From Blastomussa wellsi (Eukaryota; Cnidaria; Anthozoa; Scleractinia; Plerogyridae): a stretch of DNA of 64,000 nucleotides. The stretch is from NCBI GenBank assembly GCA_947652115.1, contig OX393569.1:20400934-20464933 (forward strand). Reading direction: 5' to 3'. A program made the position numbers and the translations under genes. The notes beneath the pieces are model-generated. The model made no database searches. It saw nothing but the letters and a program-made list of their open reading frames with translations, and was not told the DNA's origin. Below are positions 43,450-55,400 of the stretch, in pieces (positions within the stretch are counted from its first letter, which is position 1; every line of letters begins with the position of its first letter).

Positions 43450-46400
43450 ATGTACAACAACATTGGTTTGCAGACAGCCCGTGGCTCGGGCACAAATGGT
43501 TATGTTCAACGGAACTTGTCTTTGTTGCGTAGCAGAAAAGAAAAAGTCGAGTATCACACAAATGAAGACCTCGCCAAACTGGAACAGACAAACACGAAAA
43601 AACCCAACCAAGAAATATTGGAGCATGAAAGGAAACGACAGCTTGAACTCAAGTGTATGGAGCTACAAGATCTTATGGAAGAACAGGGGTTAGTTTTAAT
43701 TCGTATATAGGTTTACCGTTATATGAATGCAGACGAGTCCAACTGTTGCCAGTACATGTAGTTCAACACATGTTTCATTTAAGCCAACAGTACAACTTCT
43801 GCCAACAAAACTAAGCTCACGGTGAATCACAAATGAGCCCCCTTGTTTGGAATAACTTTGGCAGATTTAAGTCAAACTTTGTGAAAAAATAGCTCATCTT
43901 TAGTTATAAGAGAAAATGGATAGCTTTTCAGTATAAAGAGACTATAACACTGCTGGTATCAAGCACATGACTGTTAAGCTTATAAGTATAAACTTATAAG
44001 TTAGCCAATAGAGGTCATTTCCATGTTTATATAACCTTATCTAAACACAGAGGGTTTGGATAATTATGCAACCCCAAGAGACAGGTTAAGGTTTCCATAA
44101 CTTTTGAGATATACAGTGTACAGTACCACTCAGAAACAAGCGAACCATCAAATGCAGAATGAACGCATTTTAAATGCGTTGACCATTAGAAATAAACGCA
44201 TTTGTGCTCTTTTGCCAACGCAGTTGTAAATGTGTTTGTTAGCAAACACGTTTGGCTTTATTATTCATTTTGTCACCTCCCAGTTTGTGCTCTGTTGTGC
44301 TCTTTGTTAACCGACCCAACTGGCGGACAGCACAAAACTGTAATAAACGAGCTTGCCATTCTATTAACATATTTGTTTGTGAAAAATGGGTAAACAAAGC
44401 TTGGTAGACACGTTTCGTAAAATGCCCTCAGTTTTTGGCCGTTTTTGTCAATTTTGGTTGGAAAAATTCACTGTTTCTTTTTGTTTTCCGCAAATCTAAG
44501 TTATTTCTACCATTTCCAGGGATCAAATAAAAAATTGTCCCTGGTCTTCCATTCTCCTTTAACTCTCACAGTGCCTCTCTCCACCCAGGTTTATAAATGG
44601 GTACCAGCAAAATAATGCTGGGGCTAACTCTGCAATGCACTACCATCCCATTCAGGGGGGGTAGAAATACATGTAGTTGCGCCATGCTATGGAAAATGGG
44701 ATAAGCTCTGGTAGTATGAGCCACTAGATGCAGACTTTACATGTACCATTACTGAATGTTGGTTGCTGTTGTGGTTGTGGTTAATAATCAATGAAAAGGT
44801 GATTGTATTGTGTTTTTGTCCATATCAAATTTAGATATACTGAATATGAAATTGAAAGCAAAGTGGAGGAGTTGCGTCATATCCTGTGTGAAAAAGAAGG
44901 CATTATATCTAAAGACAGCAAAGATGGAAAAGCCGTGTATGTACATGTACAACTTGTGTGCCAATATTGACTTTTACTATTCATTTCAGGGAGGTTCTGA
45001 TGAAGGAACAGATAAACGCACTAAAAGTGAAATAAAGAATATTTCTTTTTCTGTATGTTACAAGCCAAATGAAAAATCTCTGATTGATTTTTTTACCTTC
45101 TCAATGCTTTAAATAGCTGGTCTGTGTTAATTGCTACACAGAAAACAACACTTCTTAATTCCAATAAGCCATTTCCGAGTTGCTTTCTACCTCTTTCAAA
45201 ACAAGTCTTGGTGTACGACCTTTCATATGGAAATGCATTTGATTCTCAAGACGTGAGACATGTGAGTAAAACTCATTTCCATATGAAAGGTTGTGCACTA
45301 AGCCTCGTGTTGAAACAGAGGAAAACAGCTTCACGGAAATGGCCTATTCAGCCAGGAATCCAAGGGTCACAGATTTGGAAGTTGTATATTTTTGCAGAAT
45401 GCATGTAAACATCAAACTGGTAAGCTTTCTTGTTAGTTTCAGTGTCTTTTTTTGTGTCAGAAAGTCAGATGTACCTACCCAACTGACCAAGTGATGTACA
45501 TGTACCTAGTAGTACATTGTTCTTAATATGTATTATTATATGGCAAGGAAAATCTGAGCCTTGCGATTGGTTCTTTCTTTGTTGGGATTTTGCCATATAG
45601 ACCATTTCCATAGAAATGAGAAACGGTCTGTAGCCACGTATTCTTTTGCAAAGTTGGATAGTTTAAAATTTGCAACTATAATTGCAGAAAGACAACGTAT
45701 TTAAATACTCTAATTAAAAAAAATGTTTTAAAAATCATGGACCCATGTAGCTTGTTTTTTCGGAGTTCTTCATAGTATCGAAACACTTTACGACGGAAAT
45801 CCTCTGAACTCAAGTCACCGAAAGTGTGTCAGTTTTTAACAAGCATGCATGACCCGAGTGCCATATAATAAACTATTTACTAACCTAGCTTGCTCAAGTC
45901 ATACTGGGGAATATTGACCCTCGGTCGTTTTTGTACAGACCTCGCTGCACTTGGTCTGTACTTCCACGACCTCCAATATTCCCCAGTACGGCCCTCGCGC
46001 TCGGTTAGTAAAAGGTTAGTATTGGTGTAGACCTGTCTGGCTGTGTGTCTCTGTCTATCGACTCTCTGTTCGTGTTTGCTTTTGTACGTGTTTGATCTTT
46101 TTTTGCCTTGATTTTTAGAATGTAAAAAGGTAAGATATTTTAATTTGTGTTTATGAAAATTGTAAATGCATGTACAGTAACTGTTTACTTGCTCTTCTGA
46201 ATGACTTCCCACAGAGGCATTTCAGATTTTGAGTTTTAACCCTACTGGGTACATGCATTAAAATGCAAACGGTCCTTATTGTTTTTCACATATCCCTAAA
46301 TAGATGTAGTTCATGTTGTTAGAATTTGGTTTCAATCTACCTGCAAGACTCTCTCTTGACATGGACAGGTTCATTTGTGATTTATTCACATGGTAAAGGG

Positions 46401-49400
46401 TTAAAAAATTTTCGATGATCTGTTCTACCGCTGTGATAATTCAAAATTACTATGATCATAATTGAAGGGGTGAGTGCAAAAGGGTGCTAAGTGACGATTT
46501 TGTGTGTGTTTTTTTTCCCTCAAAAGTGCCTGAATTTTTGCATGTGGTTTTCAATTGAATAGAAAAACATCACCATGTATTTTTTTTCGCTGGTTTGCTC
46601 TTCGTTTTCGAGAAATAACGTATGCGAAAAACCTCCCGTTTTCTGCCGGCATCTTTTGCCGCACGAGAAACAAAAGAAGTCTTTTGTTTCGTTGAACAAT
46701 GAAACCAGTGAAGCATCACTTTAACCACCAGTTGATGGAGCCGAAACCAGTATTACGATCAAATAAATTAGCCCAAGCTGCTAACAATTGCTTTGTTGGC
46801 GCAAGCGATCTACGCGCTGCTCTGCAGGCCAGTCATCGTTTTTCTAGGGGGTTGGTTCGACACCACCTCAGGCCGAATGTTTTTCTTTTCGCGTTCTCTC
46901 GCCTCTTTTTTTTTAAACCAAAGCACCCTTTCCAAGAACCCATGCTGGTGATACTGCAAATAGAAAACGTTTTCAAGTTCGTATTTAAGGCCACCTTCGA
47001 TTAGTGTAAAGTAGTTATGGAACCGAAACAAGCGTGTAATAAACATGTAAAATTGCCTCCCATAACTGACGCTGCTCAGTTGGCGCAAGCGATTAACGTG
47101 CTTCGCCGCACGCAAGTCAAGACTATGGCACTAGAGTACTAGAGGATAGTTCGACGTCACGTCAATCGACGTTTTTTTTTTGTTATCTCTCCTCTTTTAA
47201 AAACATAGGACCCTTTCCCAGAACCCGTGCTGTCGATGCTGCTAAAATTAACCGTTTTCAAGTTCGTATTTAAGGCCCGGTCCAAATGCCGCTCCACTCA
47301 TGTGCCGAACCAAACTCGATAAACTTCGACTTTGGAGCGACTTTGGAGCAACGGCTGCTTCAGACGGCGTACTTGATTTCCCTTTAACAGGAGAAAGCCT
47401 GTCTAAATACAAACACCGAATGAATTTGTTTCCCAGTAACTGCGAGATATTAGCGTAAGCCACAGCTTTCCGATTTGGACAGAGTTCTTGAATTCAGAAC
47501 GCATATTTTCTTCGCAAATTGTTTACCACGAGGTTCCCTAATGAAGTTCGACGCAAGTACGCCGTCCGAAGCAGCCATTGCTCCAAAGTTTTTCTATTCA
47601 ATTGAAAACCACATGCAAAAATTCAGGCACTTTTGAGGAAAAAAAAAACACACACAAAATCGTCACTTAGCACCCTTTTGCACTCACCCCTTCAATTATA
47701 AAATAAATATATACAAATTGAATATTATGTTGATATTAACTTTTAGTGCCACAGAAACCCATCAAATGGCTGAAGCAAGTGAACAGAAAAATGCTAAGAT
47801 GAAAGAAGCTCTTGGAATCAAGGAAGATTACAAAGATGGCTCATCGTTTGATCAAGAATTGAAAGCAGCTCAAAGAGCTTCTGCACAATTGGCTTGGGAA
47901 GCCAAACAGAAAGAATTGGAAAAACAAAAAGAGAAAGAACAGATTCAAAGGTAAGCCTTTTGCACAAACATTTTTTTGAGATCAGCATCTTGCAGTGATG
48001 CAGTACCTTGTATAGGCAAAGGTTTTTGTTTGCTACTTATTGAAGCTTTTGATTAAATTTTGATGGTGGTACATTACCTCAACGCACTGAAGAATGCATG
48101 TCATAAGTATATGAACCTAGTAAGCATCCATAGCTCACCAGGAGTTCTTGTAGCTCAGTTGGTTAGAGCTCCTGACCGGTAATCTGGGACATCATGGGTT
48201 CGAATCCTTTTGGGGCCTCAGAATTTTTTCTTTGTCCCATGCTCATGCCATACATGTACGTGCAGCTGATCATTTCATTTTTTTTTTCAAAAGCTGAAAC
48301 ATTTGGTGCTGGAATTGAAATGGGGAGTATTACCATTTCCTAGCAGTAGTATGCTGCTGTTTCAGAAAATAAATCAAAAAATAAATGGAAATTCCAACAG
48401 TGCTATGTGGATCACTCAAAAATTCCTTTCTTAACTCAGGTTCATGGGTATACTAATTTAAATTTCAATCCTTGGGTCTGGGAAAAGCAAACAGCAAGCA
48501 CCTGCACATGTACACCACTGACAATATAATTATATCAATGGAGAGTGCCCCAATAGTTAGTACATTAGACTCGTGTAAATTGATCAGAGCTTGAGGGTTG
48601 TCTTGCAGTAGGTCATTGCTTTTTGTTTGTGTTGGGCTAGACACTTAGCTCTCATGACTTGCCTCTCTCGGGTGGTTTAGGAGCGTTTGGCTGCATCTGC
48701 TGGAAAATCAATGTACTGGTACAGCCATTTAGTTGTCACACGAGATGCAACTTGTGATCTAGTGCAATTCAAAATGAAAGAGTATTATTTGTACATGTAG
48801 ATGTCAATGCACCAGGGAAATAGAACATCTTTCCACATTATTTGGGAAATGAGGAACCTCCCTTGTTAATTTTGACTTATCGGAAGTAAAAAATAACAAT
48901 TGTTATGGGACTTTGGCCTACTGAATGTTTGGTTCCATAGGAATGTTGAGTAATTTCCCTTTGTGGAAAATAAGCATGCTGACTTGGCATTATTACATTT
49001 GGTACCTGGGACACTCGACACTTGAGTCAGCAAGTTCCATTAATAGAGCACACCCCCTATAGGTGGTAAAACAATGCCCTGTCAAGTTAACTACAATTAT
49101 TATCCACATGCTCGGTCAAATTGATCGTCAAAACCATGCTGTGCGGGCCGCAACGGCCCTTAAGCTGATTGGTTCACGCGATGAATTTAAACCAATCAGA
49201 TTACGTTCAGACCGTTTGAAGCGGGAAAACCATCGAGGTACGTACGAGCGAACAGCAAGCTTTGAAGTTCAGTTTCACACAAAGCGCATAGTTTTCAGAG
49301 AGAAAAATCTGCCTACTTGTTATAAATGGGAAGAATACAGACATTCGTAGTTAGACTTGAAGATAGGCTAGAAGCAAGAGCACGATCCATAAGAAACAAA

Positions 49401-52400
49401 GAAAGCAAGTTCTTGTCGTCTTTACAAGAAGCGAAACGTTGTTCACTTGATTCAAGTACTGCGGGAATTTTACACCGACGATCAACTGGAAATTGTAAGT
49501 TCGTTAAATATTGATTATCAGTCCGGCTTTTACAGTTATAACATTTTCAGCGCGAAGTAAGTTCTTATTAAATTTGTGAGTCATCAGGATGTTATTTGAC
49601 CTTGTATATGGAAAATAATGACATTAACATGACTTTTGGCACCCTTGTAGTGTCATTTGCGACCCTTGTGCTTCGTGCTTGCGCCACAAATGGGGTTCCA
49701 ATAAACAATAATCCCTTAAAAGGTCATGTTAATACCCTATTGTTAAGCAGTTGATGGGGGGTCCAATTAGGAGATCAGTATAACAATGCTGCCTTAAAAC
49801 ATACACTAGTTGCGTTATTGCTACTTGCATGTTTACTGTTGTAGATCCACTTATTATAGGACTTAAACTGCCTGTGTAAGTAAAGTTTTTTTGGTTGATA
49901 ATGTCCATCTAATAATAATTAGTCATAGAGTTTAGTTAAATACCAATACATGTAGTTCAAAGAGTGCATAAATTATGTTCATTAATATTTTCAAGGAAAC
50001 CAAACATTCAGTGGTCATATTCGTAATTAGCAATTTTAATTACACTTAACAGGATGTGAGACAGAACTTTTGTACCATAACAAATGGCAAATTCAAAGTC
50101 TAAATAATGTTCTTGATTTTCTATTTCCCAACACTGTATCTAGAGTATTTGCTCGTTTGTTCTCAAGTTTCATTTTGGCTTGATGCAGGTAAGGCTAGCA
50201 GTCTGAGATTTTGTGTTCTTTAATTTGCAGATACCTGTAAGCTAGCTGTATGTACATAAGTTATTTTTAGGGATTGTTGCAGGCATTTTGTTTTAGTGAC
50301 AAATATGTAATGTTTAATAGAAAATGGAAAAATATAAATTTGCATCCATTTAATTTAATTTCATTCTTGGGGATTTTAACGTGACAACATCAAGAACAGG
50401 ATACACCCATTGAAGAAGATGGGCAACCAGGGGCGGATCCAGGAGGGTGCACCACTAAGGAGTGAAATAACTGATGGTTGACATCAGCAGAATACTGCAT
50501 GTCATTTAAAGGAGGGGTGTGCACCCCCTGCACCCTCCCTCTAGATCCGCCCCTGGTCACCCACCCAGCAATGTCTAAACAATTCACTCTTGTAGTGTAT
50601 GTATTTTTTGTGTATTCCTTCCTAACTGTTTTCTCTTTATAGTGCAAAGGAGGAGTCACCCCCAAAGAAGAGGAAGAGAAAGCATACCCCTGCATCTGAA
50701 TCATCAGATGATGAAAGTAACTTAGACAGGTAGGACAGAGAGAAAACTTCATTGATGAAAAAGCTAAGAGGTCCTCAAGAATGACAAAATAACAAGGAAG
50801 TGCTATTTCTTAGGTGGGAGGCACATTGGCCTAATGGTTAGTGCTGCTACTGAACTACTATCAGGTGGTCCAAGTTCAAGCCTTGGCCAGGGCATTGCAT
50901 TGTGTTCTTGGGCAAGATACTTTACTCTTGAAGTGGGTACCAGCAAATGTAATGCTGGGGATAACCCTGCAATGGAGTAGCATCCGATCCAGGGGGGAGT
51001 AGAAATACCCTCAGTTACTTAATGCTACAGAAACCAGGATAAGCTCCAGCCTGATGGGCCAGTAGGCTTGTACGCAGACTTTTCCTGTACCTTTACCCAT
51101 TTCTTGGGGGTGAAAAAGTGATTGCTGTATTTGTTTGTATTTTTTTTTTAATTTCTAAACTTTCTTATACAACACAAACATCAAAGTCAATCTATGAAGC
51201 AGTTCAGCAACCCCAAAAATGTATGGAAGCCTTGCACAGAGTGGACAGAAATGTTGTTGGAATTTTGTGTTGAGAGCAAGTGTATTTGTTTGGGAATTAA
51301 AAGAAATTAGCCTGATTTTTCTTTCTTTTTGTTTCTGGGGGATTGGGTATAGCTGTCATTCCACTGATTGTTTGGGCTGTGTACTCATCATGTCCTTCAC
51401 AATTCCTTGTCCCTTTCATCCTTGAGTATCTCCTCCTATGGAAAAAGTACCAACTACTCTGTTATAAAAATCTGTCAGCCCATTGTCAGCTACCTCTAAA
51501 ACAAAGTTTCTTGCACTAAAGTACAAGGCAATGTTTAATTCCAATCTTTGAAAGGGGTTTTGTCGACAATCTTATCATAAAGTCAAAAGAACCTAAAAGC
51601 AAATGTGAAACAATATTTAACCCCCCCCCCCCCTCTAAGTTGTTGTTGTCATCTGTTATGTCACCCTTTTAACAGCTCAAGAAAACTGTGCACTGCAATG
51701 ACAGGCAGTAAGGGTGTGATTAACATACTGTACATGTAATTTTCATAGTCACTTAAAACAGTTGCTGTCCTTTTGTCGGTGAAGGTAAGTTTTAAAATAT
51801 TATGCAGTGCTACACATGAACATGTATGAAGGCCAGTACACAACAAAAGACAAAGGCCAAGATTTGTTTTGGAAGGTCTGTGACTGTACATGTTCATGAC
51901 GTTTTATTTTGTGTTCATACACAATGCATGAAAAGTAATAAATGTTGCAAATTTTCAAAGTCCTTCTTGGTTACATAATCACTTAGTTTATTTTGCCAGG
52001 TTTTGTGCATGGTCAACCCCCAAAATAACAAGCCAAGGGATATTTATAAGAATGAAGAACATTGCAAGGCCTCATAACTATTCCTTCTATAATTTTGAAT
52101 ACTGATGTCGTAAAAAGCGTAAATGTCCACACACTTAGCGTGACAACCATCAGTTGATTATTTTTAGAGCTTTGCCTGTAAATATGTTAATATCCGTTAA
52201 TTTTCGTTCCTCTTTAATGCCAGTGTTGTTTATTCTATTCGCTTGCAGATCGGATGGTGAGGCAGACAGGGATTCTTCCAGGCATAAGAGACAGAAAAAT
52301 CGAAAAGAACGGACACCCAAAGAAAGGTAACTTCACTGCAGATCAGTGTTATCTGCAGTGAAGATACATGCACCAACATATTGTCTTCCTCATATTCCTT

Positions 52401-55400
52401 CTTAAATGACTCTATGACCAGTATTTGATTTTCAGCCCAAAATGGAGTTTTGAATGCTGTACTGCAAATACTGTAAAGAGGAAAGAAACCTTTTAAATAT
52501 AACAAAAATATGATTATTGTTAATTTAGGCATAGCAGGTAAGGTAATTGAGATGACCAATTGGCATTGTGCTCTGCTGCAGTTGGTAACTTTAGTGTTGC
52601 ATGAGTTACACGCACAAGTGTGATCTACTTCCGATCCTGTAGGCATTTGTTGGGATATATTCACTGATAGATAACTTTCCTTTTGTAAATGGTTACTATA
52701 TCAATCTTAACTAACAGAATTTTTGTCTTTGTTTTTATCTCCAATTTTCTCTTCAAATGTTTGTAGTTCGTCAGAGTCGGATACAGACAAAAGAAAATCA
52801 AAGAAGGCGAAAAGAGAGAAAGATAAAAGGTGCAAAAACAGACTACAGCTATTTAAAAATTTGATTAAAAAGCTGTTAATAAAAACTAAAAACCCTAAAC
52901 GTTTTGTACCATTAGATCATCTTCAGAGTGTTGATTATGCAAAAAACTTCATTGAGTGTTACACCTATGTAGTTCCAATTCCCATAGGGAGAAAAGTGTT
53001 CTGGAATGATTGTGTTTGTATTTTACGTTCGGGGTTAAAGTGTACGGTATAAAAAGCATGCTCTCCAAGTCTTGCTGGTTGCTTAAGCTATGATAATAAT
53101 TGTCTTGTTTTTGTTGAAGTAAAGTGTTGTTGTTGCATTGTTATGTTTTTGTTTTTTGGTCAGGCATTTAAACCCTTGGTGAGTATGACTAGAATTGACT
53201 GTTGCTTTACATACCGTTGTTTGTCGCTCTTACAGTTAGTATGGGTAATCAAATGCTGAAAAGTGAAATTAAGAAATAATTTCATGCGCGTTTTGTCAAA
53301 ATTCTTATATTCTTCCGAGATTTAGACAAGGGAAATTATTAGAATTTTCACAAAATGCAAGTGAAATTATTTCCTAATATTTCAGGAGTATACACGGGAG
53401 GCGCAGTGGCCTAATGGTTAGTGCGCTGTACTCCGGATCGGACGGTCCGGGTTCAAGCCTCTAGCCGGGGCACTGAGTTGTGTTCTTGGGCAAGACACTT
53501 TACTCTCACAGTGCCTCTCTTCACCCAGGTGTATAATGAGTACCCTCAAATTTACTGCTGGGGGTAACCCTGCGATGGACAAGCATCCCATCCAGGGGGG
53601 AGTAGAAATACTCTGTGTTGCTTCATGCTACAGAAATCGGGATAAGCTCTGGCCTGATGGGCCACTAGGCCCGAATGGAGACTTACAATTTGATAACCTT
53701 GTAATATCATAGGTGACAAATTACGCTCACAATCGTGGGTTTTTGACTTTATAAATGTATCGATAAATTTCGCAAAATCAAAGAGTAATTTGTCAGCCAT
53801 GATATTATGGTTGTAATTTGCTAACTTTCAATTAGTGTTAATAGTCAAGTGTGACTGAATTATTGTGACTTCAGTTTTGTGACTCGACTTTCTTGATGTA
53901 GCACCATCAGCTATAATTTTTGTTATTATATTCTTACATGTTACTTTATTTTTTCTTGTTTTTTTCCAGAGACGAGTCTCGAGAGCGTTCCCGCAGAGAG
54001 AGCCCGGAGAGAAGTAGAAAGTCCAGAAGGGAAGAAAAGGAAACTAAACGAAAGAAGAAATCTGTCAGCTCTGAAGATGAAAAATCCCGCAGAAAACAAA
54101 GACAACATTCAGAAAGGTAAGCAAGAGCACAGTCTGAATGCACATTGTACCAATGATAATGTACTTTTGCGTTCCATTTCGATCTGTAAAGGGGCTGTAA
54201 CTAGCCTTTTGTCAAGTAGGTACATAGTCCTTCCTAATATTCCGAATCATTGCATTAATATTTGAGGTTGTCTTCGTGGTCCTTGGGAAGAACTGTTATT
54301 TAGAGATTAAATTTGAAGGGAGCTTTTACTAACATTACAAAAATGACTTGCATGTAATCATATTGTGACATTTCCATGATGAGTGCTACAGAGATGCTTT
54401 ACATTCTACTCTAAAACACTGAGTTCTGCTGATTCTTTCTGCAGTCGATCAGAGAGTGAAAGCCCACAAAGACGCAGCAAGAAAAACCAACAGAAGAATG
54501 TAAGATATAAAAGAAATAGAAAAGAAAATCGAAGTCCGTCAACGGACAGAGAAAATGTCGTAAGACGCCGTCGTGAAAGATCCCTTTCATCAGATGAGTT
54601 ATCTCCTCAGAAAGCAAAGTCTTATCGCCAACAGCGGCCTAATAAGCCAGATGTAAGAAAAGAAAGAGACATACGGGATGAGCGTGTAGAACGGCGAGAC
54701 GAAGAATGGCGTTATAGACAAGAACGTGTCCGTGAAGAGCGTGAGGAACGTGATAATCGTGCACACTATGCTCGGTCACGTGCAGAACGGGATCACTCGC
54801 CTGACGACCGTATGAATGAAGAGCGATCTAGACCACGTCAAAGTGACATTCGTGATCGACCGTCCCCGGATAAAAACGTTCGTGATAGGCGGCAGCGTCG
54901 TGCTGACCGTTCCATCTCCAGAGAGAAGTCACCTGATATGAGGAAACTGGGAAAGCAACGCAAAGCGCGAACACCGTCTGAAGAAAAGCGACCGGTGCGA
55001 CGTCAAGAACCTGCTGAAGAAAAAGCTGAAAGGAGGCGTGGGAGATCAAGTTCGAGCCCTGAACAACCAAGAACTACAGCGAGGGGAAGGGACTCTCGTG
55101 AAGGAGAAGGACAACGACAAACACAATTGAGAGAAAAGGTTTTTTCCAGGGATGGCGATAGGCGCGAGAGTGGAAGAATGAGGCGTGCTGTTACTCCTGA
55201 TGAAGACAACTATAGACGCAGTAAGCACCGGTCTCCCTCACCTGATGATAGGCACCGCATGGAGGATACACGAAGAAGCCGCAGGCACGAGCAGTCACAT
55301 AGTCCTCCTAAAGAAACCCAAAGAATAGCTGCAGCATTTGTATCGAAATCTCCCATCAGAGAGAGCAGGCAGAAGGTGAGATCACCTAGTTATACACGTG

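Noticed and set aside
48144..48223. Functional tRNA-Thr(GGT) gene
   Set aside because: A and B boxes are perfect, but the acceptor arms do not pair and two other stems carry mismatches.
49063..49514. Open frames of 95 and 62 codons in SRRM2 intron 3 as genes
   Set aside because: No domain or splice support. The region also contains an ATTGGTT...AACCAAT inverted pair typical of non-coding repeats.
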